Position numbers and translations under genes: made by a program
In this document: positions 22,940 through 31,143 of the stretch, piece after piece
Position numbering within the stretch: position 1 is the stretch's first letter
Layout: the number at the start of each line of letters is the position of its first letter
Origin: CAYLZO01 sp964387775
GTDB lineage: Bacteria > Chloroflexota > Anaerolineae > JAAYZQ01
Direction: 5' to 3'
Length of the DNA stretch: 37,226 nt
NCBI GenBank assembly: GCA_964387775.1
Contig: CAYLZO010000018.1
Location: 1 to 37,226 of the forward strand
Notes under the pieces: model-generated
What the model saw: the letters and a program-made list of their open reading frames with translations, nothing else
Databases searched by the model: none
What the model was told of the DNA's origin: nothing

Positions 22940-23374
22940 TTAAGCTCCTTCCTCCACTTCGATTCTCTCATTGACCTCACTCTTGTCGTTCAAATCGCTG
23001 ACCGCGGCCAGGGCTTCCCGGACGATCTGCCGGAAATCGCCGATCTCTAGTGGCTTGTCCAGGCAGCGATAGATCTCTAGCTCCTGGCACTGGGCCCGTA
23101 CTATGTGACTGCCATAGGCCGTGATCCAGAGGACAGCGATATCTGGGTGAATCTTTCGGATGGCTTTGGTTAGCTCGATGCCATCCATGCCCGGCATTCG
23201 TAGATCGGTGACGAGCAAATCGAAGGGGCTCCTCTTTGCCTTCTCCAGCGCATTGCGGCCGTCCTTGGCCGTCACCACAATGAAGCCGTTCTTCAAGCGT
23301 CTCAAGGCTGTGCTGAGGATAAAAAGAACCCGATCTTCGTCGTCAACAATTAGAATTCGTTTCTCTGCACCCAT
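22940..23374 (-). CDS. Stand-alone response regulator receiver
   Basis: 144 aa, one receiver domain: acidic pair D11/D12 (IVDDEDRVLFIL), phospho-acceptor D57 (LLVTDLRMPGMDG), Thr in WITAYG and Lys in CLDKPLEIG. A 20-residue acidic tail (SDLNDKSEVNERIEVEEGA) replaces an output domain. It would act by protein contact, or relay phosphate. It is the first gene of a minus-strand run that continues with membrane protein, lipoprotein, DUF1059-like and PRC-barrel genes. GGAGG lies in front of the ATG. Confidence 0.9.
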   Translation of the reverse strand: MGAEKRILIVDDEDRVLFILSTALRRLKNGFIVVTAKDGRNALEKAKRSPFDLLVTDLRMPGMDGIELTKAIRKIHPDIAVLWITAYGSHIVRAQCQELEIYRCLDKPLEIGDFRQIVREALAAVSDLNDKSEVNERIEVEEGA

Positions 23375-23410
23375 GTTTCCTCCGCCTCATCCCCGTTCCA
23401 CATCTACCCT

Positions 23411-23419
23411 ATCATAGCA
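23411..23419 (-). promoter_or_regulatory. Extended -10 promoter candidate for the receiver operon
   Basis: On the minus strand TGC-TATGAT (23419-23411) has the extended -10 form. It is 36 bases upstream of the ATG at 23374. No good -35 box was seen. Confidence 0.4.
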
Positions 23420-23537
23420 CAGACTAGCAGTCCCCACGCGGTGGATCGGGTTGGCACTGCCGTTGGGCTTGGTTGAGAAAAGTTTGTTTTTGGTTGGAGG
23501 CAGATGTCGTATGAAACTGTCTTTTCAAAGGGAAGAA

Positions 23538-24086
23538 CTATGAGCCGACCTGCAGGTGATTCACGATGCGGACCACACCTTCTAGGTCGCCCACTATGTT
23601 GTAGACCTGGGCAATATCGTCCTCAGTGGGCACAATCCCGACGAGATAGACGATGCCTTCTCGCACAGCGACGGCAATGCCTGTCAGATCAGCAGTTTCG
23701 CTGTTGTAGCGCAGTGCCTCGAGGACGTCGTCCCGGATCTCCAGGTCGCTGTCGTCCAGGTGGGTGGGCAGATCCTCCACGTCGATCTCTGCGTGCTCCA
23801 TGCTGGGCGCAAAGCCAGCAGCGATCTCGACCCCCTGGGGATCGTCCTTGCTGGGCACGGTGGGCGGATCGGTGGGGGGGGTATAGCTCAGACCTTGATC
23901 GGCAGCTTGTTGTGGGTTGTAGGTGTGGCCTTCCCCGTGCTGCGTGTCAAAGATCTGCTCGGTGGCCAGTTCCTCGTCTACGTCCACATCATCGGCCTCG
24001 ATGCGCAACAGCCGCTCCTCAACGACGTCCGGTTCCGTCTCTTCAGGAAGGCGTTCGCTTCGTTCATTTTCTTGCTCGTTTGACAC
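23538..24086 (-). CDS. BON-domain protein
   Basis: About 182 aa from GTG 24086 (GAAAGAGAG upstream). The first 100 residues are very acidic and probably disordered (EETEPDVVEERLLRIEADDVDVDEELATEQ). The C-terminal BON domain (about 115-182) reads LEIRDDVLEALRYNSETADLTGIAVAVREGIVYLVGIVPTEDDIAQVYNIVGDLEGVVRIVNHLQV, with the typical GxVxLxGxV strand and the closing VxxVxNxL. BON domains bind phospholipid or peptidoglycan-related surfaces in osmotic-stress proteins; no signal peptide is seen here, so this one is probably cytosolic. The longer frame to 24185 lies inside the next gene. Confidence 0.85.
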   Translation of the reverse strand: MSNEQENERSERLPEETEPDVVEERLLRIEADDVDVDEELATEQIFDTQHGEGHTYNPQQAADQGLSYTPPTDPPTVPSKDDPQGVEIAAGFAPSMEHAEIDVEDLPTHLDDSDLEIRDDVLEALRYNSETADLTGIAVAVREGIVYLVGIVPTEDDIAQVYNIVGDLEGVVRIVNHLQVGS

Positions 24087-24148
24087 CGTGAAACTCTCTT
24101 TCCAATGTGCTGTAGAGGATGGTTGTGATGCCGGGGAGGGGTGGTGGC

Positions 24149-24823
24149 CTAGGCCACCCACCCCTCGGCTTTGGTCGGTTCCCAACCCTCCTCGCCGACG
24201 AGGGGCACGAATCGAACCCCTCCCAGGCTCTCGCGCTGATAGTCATCCTCGGCGACACGGCGCACCCGAACGAGTTCTTGAAGGCGCGGCGCGCGGCCGA
24301 CGGGAACGACCAGGCAGCCGCCGACGGCGAGCTGCTCGTAGAGCGGCTCAGGGATCTCGGGGGCGCCGGCCGTCACGACGATGGCGTCGTAAGGGGCGTG
24401 TTCCGGCCAGCCCAGCGTCCCATCCCCGTGGCGGCCGTGGATATTGTCGTAACCCAGTCGCTCAAACCGGTCCCGGGCGGTGCGGGCCAGGCTGCCGTGT
24501 CGCTCGACGGTATAAACCTCGTCGGCGACGCGGCTGAGGACCGCGGCAGCGTAGCCCGAACCGGTCCCGATCTCGAGGACCTGCTCGCCGGCCGAGATCT
24601 CCAAAGCCTCGATCATCAAAGCCACGATGTAGGGCTGGGAGATGGTCTGCTCTTTGCCGATGGGTAAGGGCGAGTCGGCGTAGGCGAACTCGCTCCACTG
24701 CGGGAGCACAAACTCCTCCCGAGGGACCTCACCCATCGCCCGCAGCACCGCCGGGTCGCGGATCCCCCGTGCGGCAAGCTGCTCTTCGACCATCCGCCTG
24801 CGAAGTGTGTCCTGGTTCGCCAC
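24149..24823 (-). CDS. pcm: Protein-L-isoaspartate O-methyltransferase
   Basis: About 224 aa. The N-terminal RMVEEQLAARGIRDPAVLRAMGEVPREEFV, the substrate-site ADSPLPIGKEQTISQPYIVALMIEAL, and the SAM-binding motif I VLEIGTGSGYAAAVLSRVA are diagnostic. GDGTLGWPEHAPYDAIVVTAGAPEIPEPLYEQL and a C-terminal VRFVPLVGEEGW complete the family profile. It methylates isoaspartyl residues in aged proteins with SAM to begin their repair. I chose GTG 24823 (GGAAGGGA upstream); TTG 24829 is the alternative. It follows the YtxH-like gene by 14 bp. Confidence 0.93.
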   Translation of the reverse strand: MANQDTLRRRMVEEQLAARGIRDPAVLRAMGEVPREEFVLPQWSEFAYADSPLPIGKEQTISQPYIVALMIEALEISAGEQVLEIGTGSGYAAAVLSRVADEVYTVERHGSLARTARDRFERLGYDNIHGRHGDGTLGWPEHAPYDAIVVTAGAPEIPEPLYEQLAVGGCLVVPVGRAPRLQELVRVRRVAEDDYQRESLGGVRFVPLVGEEGWEPTKAEGWVA

Positions 24824-24837
24824 AGTCAAGTCCCTTC

Positions 24838-25233
24838 CTACCCCGTTTCCGAGGCTTCTGCTGCCTGCCTGGTCTCCTCAATGGCCTGCTGCGCCGTTTT
24901 CTGGATCTCTTCCACCGTGTCGGTGGCGATGCGCTGGGTCTGTTCCATGGCGTCGGTCCACTGTTTCTGAATGTTGTCCAGGGCTTCCTGGCTCTGGACC
25001 CTGAGTTGATCCGCCCGCTTGTTAATGTCGGCGGATACCGCCTGAACTCGGGCCAGCGCCTCATCCACCGTGCTCTCTGCCTGGTCGCGCAGCTCAATGC
25101 CCCGGGTCCGGATCTGGTCCCGGGTCTCTTCGCCCGACTGGGGGGCGTTGAGCAAGGCGACGATGGCGCCTACCAGGCCACCGATCAAGAATCCCAGGAA
25201 AAAGTCTCCAATACCACTTTTCTTCTCTTGCAT
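24838..25233 (-). CDS. YtxH-like membrane-anchored coiled-coil protein
   Basis: 131 aa from ATG 25233, with an excellent AAAGGAGGAGC. A single N-terminal hydrophobic helix (FFLGFLIGGLVGAIVALLNAP) and the signature LLNAPQSGEETRDQIRTRG correspond to the YtxH family. From about 50 to 125 the protein is a long amphipathic helix or coiled coil (VDEALARVQAVSADINKRADQLRVQSQEALDNIQKQ ...). YtxH proteins are general-stress membrane proteins of unknown activity. The longer frame to 25299 lacks a ribosome site. Confidence 0.88.
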   Translation of the reverse strand: MQEKKSGIGDFFLGFLIGGLVGAIVALLNAPQSGEETRDQIRTRGIELRDQAESTVDEALARVQAVSADINKRADQLRVQSQEALDNIQKQWTDAMEQTQRIATDTVEEIQKTAQQAIEETRQAAEASETG

Positions 25234-25482
25234 TTTGCTCCTCCTTTTGTTGTTTTTGTCCAAAGAACCGATGGAACGCAAGAATCGGGCGGCAACCAAC
25301 GCCGGCCGCCGCTACCTCTTTCACCCTATTTTACCACAAAGAGGACCCTTGCTCTCTATGTCATGGGTTGGAATAGACTTTGATTTGTGTTGTGCAAAGT
25401 TGGAATTGCGTTGGATGGATAGTGGCCAACAAGAAGATTCAGATTTTCCCAGCGCAGAGGGGGTTTTCCCTGCCACCGATAC

Positions 25483-26304
25483 TCAGAACGTCAGCTCGAC
25501 CCCCACGTGGTAGAGGGAGACCTTGTCCCCGAAAGCGGCTTTGAGCATGAGAAAACCACGGTCACCCGTGCAGTGACCGACCCGCAACTGGGGGGAGCCA
25601 TGGTTTCGCAATCCTTCAATCGCGCGGGCCAGGGTCGGCCCATCGGCGTGGACCAGGTGGGTGCCCCCCACCACGGCCACGGGATCGCGGCCAAAGGTAC
25701 TGCGAACGTGGGCCAGGGTGTTGAGCAGGCCGGCGTGGCAGCAGCCACAGACCAGCACCAACCCATCTTCGGCTTTGAGCACCACGGCCAGGTCGTCCCG
25801 GTAGGGGTCCTCGACCCAGCCAGAGCCCTTGCGCACGACGTGATAGGGGCTCCGGCCTTCCGGTTCGGGACGGGGCACGATCTCGCCGGTCGTCCACACA
25901 CCGGGAACGACCTCCACCGCCTCCGCATTGAGCTTGAGGACGGCGCGCTTGGCCAGCGCCTTTCGGCTCAGGGAGGGGCCTATCTGCCGGGGGCCGGTGT
26001 CCGTCTTGCGGAACCGCTTGCGCAAGAGGTCGGGGTGGGCATAGACCGGGATCTGAGAGGTTCGCGCCAGGAGAGCGGGCAGGCCCCCGGTGTGATCGTC
26101 GTGGCCGTGGCTCAGAATGATCGCCTCTAGCCCGTCGGGGTTCACGCCCAGGGCGTCCAGGTTGTGCAGCAGGACCGAGCCGGTTTGCCCTGTATCAAAG
26201 AGCACCCTGCGGCCGTTGGCCTCGATGAGAAAGCTGACGCCATGCTCCGGTTTCAAGGGCGAGTCTGGATGGCCCCGGTCGTCTACTACGGTCGTGATCT
26301 TCAT
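25483..26304 (-). CDS. MBL-fold metallo-hydrolase (dihydropterin-phosphate-synthase-like)
   Basis: 273 aa. The metal site is LSHGHDDHTGG (HxHxDH), with further ligands expected in GCCHAGLLNTLAHV and in the C-terminal VGHCTGDRG. The N-terminus (TTVVDDRGHPDSPLKPEHGVSFLIEANGRRVLFDTGQTGSVLLHNL) and the overall plan match the archaeal-type proteins annotated as 7,8-dihydropterin-6-methyl-4-(beta-D-ribofuranosyl)-aminobenzene-5'-phosphate synthase. That activity is not secure for bacterial members. It is transcribed away from the ferredoxin gene from a promoter at 26358-26386. Confidence 0.88.
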   Translation of the reverse strand: MKITTVVDDRGHPDSPLKPEHGVSFLIEANGRRVLFDTGQTGSVLLHNLDALGVNPDGLEAIILSHGHDDHTGGLPALLARTSQIPVYAHPDLLRKRFRKTDTGPRQIGPSLSRKALAKRAVLKLNAEAVEVVPGVWTTGEIVPRPEPEGRSPYHVVRKGSGWVEDPYRDDLAVVLKAEDGLVLVCGCCHAGLLNTLAHVRSTFGRDPVAVVGGTHLVHADGPTLARAIEGLRNHGSPQLRVGHCTGDRGFLMLKAAFGDKVSLYHVGVELTF

Positions 26305-26357
26305 AACAATACCTCGCCATCAGGTTTGCGTCCGTGCGGATTGCAGAGTCAGACTCG

Positions 26358-26386
26358 ATTATAGCACAGCATGCGTCCCCGGCCAA
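26358..26386 (-). promoter_or_regulatory. Promoter for the MBL-fold gene
   Basis: On the minus strand a -35-like TTGGCC (26386-26381), a 17-base spacer ending in TGC, and a perfect -10 TATAAT (26363-26358). The ATG is at 26304. Confidence 0.6.
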
Positions 26387-26437
26387 ACCCCTTTGGCTGC
26401 GACTCGGAGCTTTCCCTTGAATTCGGCCCGTGGATAT

Positions 26438-26466
26438 TTGACACGGGGGACCGGGCGTGTTATACT
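26438..26466 (+). promoter_or_regulatory. Near-consensus promoter for the ferredoxin gene
   Basis: A perfect -35 TTGACA (26438-26443), 17-base spacer, and -10 TATACT (26461-26466), with the ferredoxin ATG at 26505 after an AGAAGGAGG ribosome site. One of the strongest promoter matches in the window. Confidence 0.8.
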
Positions 26467-26504
26467 GTGCGAGATACCCCAGGGGGGTATAGAAGGAGGC
26501 ACCG

Positions 26505-26750
26505 ATGCACGTCTTGAGTACTGTCAAAGCCCAGGCCACCGCCGTGCCACACGTGGCCGACGATCAATGCCGGGTCTGCCGCAAGTGCCTGGCGAGAGAG
26601 GTATGCCGTAGCAAGGCCATCCTCCAAATCGATCGCGGCGAGCCCCCTTTCATCGACGCCAGCCTGTGCTACGGCTGTCGCGCGTGTATCCCCGCCTGTC
26701 CTCACGGCGCCATCGTGCTGAACGGTCGCTCCCCCGACTCGACTGCCTAG
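26505..26750 (+). CDS. Small 2[4Fe-4S]-type ferredoxin-like protein
   Basis: 81 aa. The first cysteine set is C-R-V-C-R-K-C-x5-C (residues about 23-34, with an extra residue pair in the last gap), and the second is the regular C-Y-G-C-R-A-C-I-P-A-C-P near 55-66. The protein could carry two 4Fe-4S clusters, the first in a less common setting. It ends soon after with a short polar tail. It is monocistronic, between an MBL-fold gene (divergent) and a cysteine desulfurase gene (convergent). It could be an electron acceptor for the KorAB enzyme 8 kb away; that link is inference. Confidence 0.82.
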   Translation: MHVLSTVKAQATAVPHVADDQCRVCRKCLAREVCRSKAILQIDRGEPPFIDASLCYGCRACIPACPHGAIVLNGRSPDSTA

Positions 26751-26791
26751 CACTTGATCAGGGCAGAACCGACCTGAGCCGCCAAGAGAAA

Positions 26792-26817
26792 AGCCCGGCT
26801 CCTGGCGAGACCGGGCT
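26792..26817 (-). terminator. Rho-independent terminator of the cysteine desulfurase gene
   Basis: agcccgg (26792-26798) pairs with ccgggct (26811-26817) across a 12-base loop. On the minus strand the stem is followed by ttttctctt. It begins six bases after the desulfurase stop at 26823, and may also stop ferredoxin transcripts from the other side. Confidence 0.75.
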
Positions 26818-26822
26818 CGGGG

Positions 26823-28043
26823 TTAGGTGGTTGCATCGGGTGGCTGGCGGTGAGGGGCTTGGAGGCGCAGCCCGTCTCGGGCCAGCTGGGCTACGGCCTC
26901 AACGGCGACACGCACCTCATCGGCCGTGTTGAAGGCGCTCAGGCCAAAGCGCACCGTGCCATCGGGAAAGGTGCCAATGGTCTTGTGAGCCGCCGGCGCG
27001 CAGTGAAGGCCCACTCGGCACAGAATGCCATACTCGTCATCCAGGCGCAATCCCACTTCGGAAGGGGTTAGCCCGGCGACGTTGAACGAGACCGTCGCCG
27101 TCTGAAGCTCGGGGTCCAGCGGGCCATAGACGGTCACTCTGGGGATCGATCGTAATGCATCGATCAGGGCCTGGGTCAGCGCCACCTCGTGGGCACGGAT
27201 CGCCTCCACGCCCTGTTCCAGCACCCAGCGCACGCCCACGGCCAGACCAGCCAGTCCCACCACGTTGGGCGTGCCGCTCTCGCACATGTCGGGCAAAAAG
27301 TCAGGCTGCACCTCGTGCTCTGAACGGCTGCCCGTGCCCCCCCGCGTCAAGGGTTCCATCTGGGTTTCGTCCACCCGCTCGCCCACGATCAGCCCCCCGG
27401 TGCCCATGGGGCCGCCCAGCGACTTGTGGCCCGTGAACCCCAACAGGTCGATCTGGTCGGCCTGCACGTCCACGGGATAGGCGCCGCCGGTTTGAGCCGC
27501 ATCGACCAGCAGGAGCAGGTCGCGCTGGCGGCAGATGGCGCCCACTTTCGCCACCGGCAAGAGTGTGCCCACCACGTTGGAGGCGTGGTTGAGGGCTACC
27601 AGCCTGGTGTTGGGCCGGATGGCAGCCTCCACGTCGGCGGGGTCGAGAATGCCCTGTGGCGAGCAGCTTACCACCGTCACCTCGACGCCCCCGGAACGTC
27701 GTCCAGGCTGCCCCTCCAACGCACGCAACGGGCGCATCATCGAATTGTGCTCCATCGAGCTGGTAACGACGTGGTCGCCGGGGCGCAACAAGCCCCAAAG
27801 CGCCAGGTTGAGCGCCTCGGTCACGTTCTTGCCCAGGACCACACGCAGGGGGTCCGGCGCGTTAAAGAGCTTGCTCACCACCTCTCGGGCGTCGTAGACG
27901 ACGCGTCCCGACTCCAGGGCCTGGCGGTGGGCGGCGCGGCCGGGGTTGGCCCCGATCTCGTCGAGAAAGTGTTTCATTGCTTCGGCCACGCCCGGCGGCT
28001 TGGGCCAGGATGTGGCCGCGTTGTCGAAATAGATCATAATCAT
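26823..28043 (-). CDS. Cysteine desulfurase-type class V aminotransferase
   Basis: 406 aa, full length. Features: N-terminal YFDNAATSWPKPPGVAEAM, PLP-contact SSMEHNSMMRPL, VDAAQTGGAYPVDV with the Asp that contacts the PLP ring nitrogen, the PLP lysine in GFTGHKSLGGPMGTGGL, and the substrate-side Cys in GILCRVGLHCAPAAHKTIGT. It belongs to the group often named 'cysteine desulfurase family protein' rather than classical IscS or SufS. It would take sulfur from cysteine as a persulfide for Fe-S or thio-cofactor synthesis. It is single, with no iscU/sufBCD nearby. ATG 28043 and ATG 28037 are both usable. Confidence 0.9.
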   Translation of the reverse strand: MIMIYFDNAATSWPKPPGVAEAMKHFLDEIGANPGRAAHRQALESGRVVYDAREVVSKLFNAPDPLRVVLGKNVTEALNLALWGLLRPGDHVVTSSMEHNSMMRPLRALEGQPGRRSGGVEVTVVSCSPQGILDPADVEAAIRPNTRLVALNHASNVVGTLLPVAKVGAICRQRDLLLLVDAAQTGGAYPVDVQADQIDLLGFTGHKSLGGPMGTGGLIVGERVDETQMEPLTRGGTGSRSEHEVQPDFLPDMCESGTPNVVGLAGLAVGVRWVLEQGVEAIRAHEVALTQALIDALRSIPRVTVYGPLDPELQTATVSFNVAGLTPSEVGLRLDDEYGILCRVGLHCAPAAHKTIGTFPDGTVRFGLSAFNTADEVRVAVEAVAQLARDGLRLQAPHRQPPDATT

Positions 28044-28155
28044 AACCTACCGTTATAAGCCTTATACAGCCAGCCAATTATACCAGGAGCCCAGAGACCC
28101 GTCAAATCAGTTCAGCGAACCGTCATGGGTCTCGAAGTTTGGTAAACGAACGGGC

Positions 28156-28184
28156 TTGAGTAGATCAGATTAGTATGGTAAAAT
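28156..28184 (+). promoter_or_regulatory. Promoter of the hsp20-lon run
   Basis: A -35 box TTGAGT (28156-28161), 17-base spacer, and -10 box TAAAAT (28179-28184). The ATG at 28175 lies inside this promoter, which supports a later hsp20 start at 28232/28235. No CIRCE (HrcA) element was seen nearby. Confidence 0.65.
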
Positions 28185-28231
28185 CAGATGACGTGGTTTC
28201 TCTCTTTGATGGGAAGCCGTTGGAGGACATC

Positions 28232-28675
28232 ATGATGCGAGAAAATCCAAAGGGGGGCAGGGACGCCAAAGCGCTTCCCAGGCAAATGCTGGGGCTATTG
28301 CGCGAACCGGTCCCGGGCCAGCGCTGGGTGTCGGCCCGCCAGCACAAAATCTGGCGGCCGCCGACAGACGTTTACGAGACCGACAGCTACGTCGTCGTCA
28401 AAGTAGAGATCGCCGGGATGAAGGAAGAGGACTTTGACATCTCTCTCGATGGCCAGCGCCTGATCATCCGCGGCGTCCGGCACGATCCGGCTTCCAAGCT
28501 GGCCTACCAGCAGATGGAGATCCTCTACGGCGAGTTCGAGACCGACGTCCATTTGTCCTGGAGCATTGACACAGACGAGATCGAAGCCACCTACCAGGAC
28601 GGGTTTTTGAGCATCTGCTTGCCCAAGGCCCAATCCTTTCAGGTGCCCGTGGTGGGAGTGGAGGCTGCCTCGTAG
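28232..28675 (+). CDS. Small heat-shock protein, Hsp20/alpha-crystallin family
   Basis: About 147 aa. The alpha-crystallin domain (about 45-135) reads WRPPTDVYETDSYVVVKVEIAGMKEEDFDISLDGQRLIIRGVRHDP ... YGEFETDVHLSWSIDTDEIEATYQDGFLSICLPKA, with the conserved G-x-L motif as GFLSICL and a short C-terminal tail (FQVPVVGVEAAS) holding a VPV oligomerisation-type motif. It holds unfolding proteins in an ATP-independent way. The start at 28232 (or 28235) has TGGAGG just upstream, whereas the longer frame from 28175 overlaps the -10 box. The stop is 14 bp before lon, with which it is surely co-transcribed: a holdase placed next to a protease. Confidence 0.9.
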   Translation: MMRENPKGGRDAKALPRQMLGLLREPVPGQRWVSARQHKIWRPPTDVYETDSYVVVKVEIAGMKEEDFDISLDGQRLIIRGVRHDPASKLAYQQMEILYGEFETDVHLSWSIDTDEIEATYQDGFLSICLPKAQSFQVPVVGVEAAS

Positions 28676-28689
28676 CCGAGGAGACACCG

Positions 28690-31143
28690 ATGACAGAGGT
28701 AGAGGACAAAGACGTCCCAATCGAAAGATCCAATATCCCAGAAGAATTGGCCATCCTGCCCCTGCGGGGTGTCGTGGTCTATCCTCTCACGTTCCAGGCG
28801 CTGAGCGTGGGCCAACCCCGCTCCATCGAGTTAGTGGACGACGCGACCGTCAAGAAACAGATGATCGGCCTCGTGACGGCCCGCGACGCCGAGATCGAAG
28901 AGCCCTCGCCGGAGGACGTCTACGAGATCGGTGTGATGGCCGACATCCAGCGCATGATCCGGGCCACCGACGGCAGCATCCGCCTCCTCGTCCAGGGCAT
29001 CGAGCGCATCCGCATCGAGGCCTGGACCGAGCAGGAGCCCTATCTGCGCGCCCGGGTCCGTGCCCTGCCCGACCAGGTCGAGGAAAACATCGAGGTCGAG
29101 GCCCTGATGCGCAACGCCGTGGACCTCCTGCGCCGCCTGGTCTCGCTCGTTTCGCAGTTGCCGGACGAACTGCTCATGGCGGCGCTGAACCTGGACGATC
29201 CCCGGCAGTTGGTTTATTTTATCGCTACCAACATCCGCATGGAGATCCCCCAGGCCCAGGAGATCCTGGAAACCGACAGCGTCCACGAAAAGCTGCGCAA
29301 GCTGACGAATTTCATGACCAAGGAACTGGAAGTCCTGGAGTTGGGCCGCAAGATCCAGTCTGACGCCCAGTCCGAGATGGAAAAGATGCAGCGCGAGTAC
29401 TTTTTGCGGGAGCAGCTCAAGGCCATCCAGAAGGAGCTGGGCGAGGGCGACGAACAGACCCTGGAGGTCGAGGAATACCGGGCCAAGGTCGCCGAGGCGG
29501 GGATGCCCGAGGAGGCAGAGAAGGAGGCGCTCCGCGAGCTGAGCCGCATGGAAAAGATGCCGCCCCAGGCCGCCGAATACTCGGTGATCAAGACCTACCT
29601 CGATTGGCTGACGGACATGCCCTGGCAGGTCGTCACCGAGGACCAACTGGACATCGGCCACGCCCGCCAGGTGCTGGACGAGGACCACTACGACCTGGAG
29701 GACATCAAGGAGCGCATCCTGGAGTACCTGGCCGTGCGTAAACTCAAGCAGGAGCGGGCGGAGGAGCGGCAGGAAGAGGCATTCGAGGACCTGATCCGGG
29801 AGGAGCGCGAGGGCGTCATCCTCTGCTTCGTGGGACCGCCGGGCACGGGCAAGACGAGCCTCGGGCGCTCCATCGCCCGGGCGCTGGGCCGCAAGTTCCT
29901 GCGCATGAGCCTGGGCGGCATGCGCGACGAGGCCGAGATCCGGGGCCACCGCCGGACCTACATCGGCGCCATGCCGGGACGGATCATCCAGGGCCTGAAG
30001 CGGGTGGGCACCAAGAACCCGGTGATCATGCTCGACGAGATCGACAAGGTCGGCACCGACTGGCGGGGCGATCCCTCCTCGGCCCTGTTGGAGGTGCTGG
30101 ACCCGGAGCAGAACAGTGACTTTCGCGACCACTACCTGGACGTGCCCTTTGACCTGAGCCAGGTGATGTTCGTCACCACGGCCAACCTGCTGTCGCCTAT
30201 TCCGGCGCCGCTGCGCGACCGGATGGAGATCCTGGACTTGGACGGCTACACCGAGGAGGAAAAGATCCACATCGCGCAGCAGTACCTCCTGCCCCGCCAG
30301 GTGCGCGAGAACTCGCTGCGCAACGACGAGGTCGCCTTCGACGACGAGGCCATGCGCGTCATCGTCCGCGACTATACCCGGGAGGCCGGCGTGCGCAACC
30401 TGGAGCGGCAGATCGGCACCGTCTGCCGCAAGGTGGCGACCCGGGTCGCCGAGGGCAAAGCCGTCGTCGTCCGCGTCGAGCCGGACGACCTGGTGGAATA
30501 CCTGGGCAAACCGCGCTACTACTTTGAAGCCGCCGACCGGACGGAAGTGCCAGGCGTGGCCACCGGCCTGGTGTGGACGCCGACGGGGGGCGACATCACG
30601 TTTATCGAGGCGACGCGGATGTCGGGCTCCCGGCGGCTGACCCTGACCGGCAAGCTAGGCGACGTGATGAAAGAGTCGGCCCAGGCGGCCGTCAGCTACA
30701 TCCGCTCCAAGGCGGCCGATTTCAAACTTGACGAGAGCCTCTTTACCAAGAGCGACATCCACATCCACGTGCCGGCCGGTGCCGTGCCCAAGGATGGTCC
30801 CTCGGCGGGGGTGACCATCGCCACGGCCCTGCTGTCGTTGATGCAGGAGCGCCCCGTACGCGCCGACGTGGCCATGACGGGCGAGATCACGCTGCGAGGC
30901 CAGGTGCTGCCCGTCGGTGGCATCAAGCAGAAGGTCCTGGCGGCGGCGCGCGTGGGGATCGAGACCGTCATCTTGCCCAAGCGGAACGAACCCGATCTCG
31001 ACGAGATCCCCCAGGAGGTCCGCGACCAACTGGAGTTTATCCTTGTGGAGCGCGTGGACGAGGTGTTTGCCTTCGCCCTGCGCGACGACCACCGACAGGT
31101 GGAAGAACGGAAGGCTGATGAAAAAGATCCTGGTGGTGGATGA
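28690..31143 (+). CDS. lon: ATP-dependent Lon protease (LonA type)
   Basis: 817 aa with all LonA parts: the N-terminal LAN substrate domain (LAILPLRGVVVYPLTFQALSVGQPRSI), a coiled-coil middle (about 200-290), the AAA+ module with Walker A GPPGTGKT (about 382-389), Walker B VIMLDEIDKVG and sensor FVTTANLL, and the C-terminal peptidase with Ser705 (PKDGPSAG) and Lys748 (GGIKQK), 43 residues apart as in E. coli Lon. It degrades misfolded and regulatory proteins as a cytosolic hexamer. The ribosome site is GAGGAGACACCG. Its last 26 bases overlap the following receiver gene in another frame. Confidence 0.96.
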   Translation: MTEVEDKDVPIERSNIPEELAILPLRGVVVYPLTFQALSVGQPRSIELVDDATVKKQMIGLVTARDAEIEEPSPEDVYEIGVMADIQRMIRATDGSIRLLVQGIERIRIEAWTEQEPYLRARVRALPDQVEENIEVEALMRNAVDLLRRLVSLVSQLPDELLMAALNLDDPRQLVYFIATNIRMEIPQAQEILETDSVHEKLRKLTNFMTKELEVLELGRKIQSDAQSEMEKMQREYFLREQLKAIQKELGEGDEQTLEVEEYRAKVAEAGMPEEAEKEALRELSRMEKMPPQAAEYSVIKTYLDWLTDMPWQVVTEDQLDIGHARQVLDEDHYDLEDIKERILEYLAVRKLKQERAEERQEEAFEDLIREEREGVILCFVGPPGTGKTSLGRSIARALGRKFLRMSLGGMRDEAEIRGHRRTYIGAMPGRIIQGLKRVGTKNPVIMLDEIDKVGTDWRGDPSSALLEVLDPEQNSDFRDHYLDVPFDLSQVMFVTTANLLSPIPAPLRDRMEILDLDGYTEEEKIHIAQQYLLPRQVRENSLRNDEVAFDDEAMRVIVRDYTREAGVRNLERQIGTVCRKVATRVAEGKAVVVRVEPDDLVEYLGKPRYYFEAADRTEVPGVATGLVWTPTGGDITFIEATRMSGSRRLTLTGKLGDVMKESAQAAVSYIRSKAADFKLDESLFTKSDIHIHVPAGAVPKDGPSAGVTIATALLSLMQERPVRADVAMTGEITLRGQVLPVGGIKQKVLAAARVGIETVILPKRNEPDLDEIPQEVRDQLEFILVERVDEVFAFALRDDHRQVEERKADEKDPGGG

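Noticed and set aside
25285..25312. GC-rich stem (ggcgg ... ccgcc) after the MBL-fold gene
   Set aside because: Short stem without a following T-run on either strand.
28094..28133. Inverted repeat gagaccc ... gggtctc upstream of hsp20
   Set aside because: Seven-base arms with a 26-base loop are too weak to call an operator, and the sequence is unlike CIRCE.
28831..30270. 479-codon minus-strand open frame
   Set aside because: Antisense shadow of lon, with Leu/Val/Gln/His-rich low-complexity sequence.
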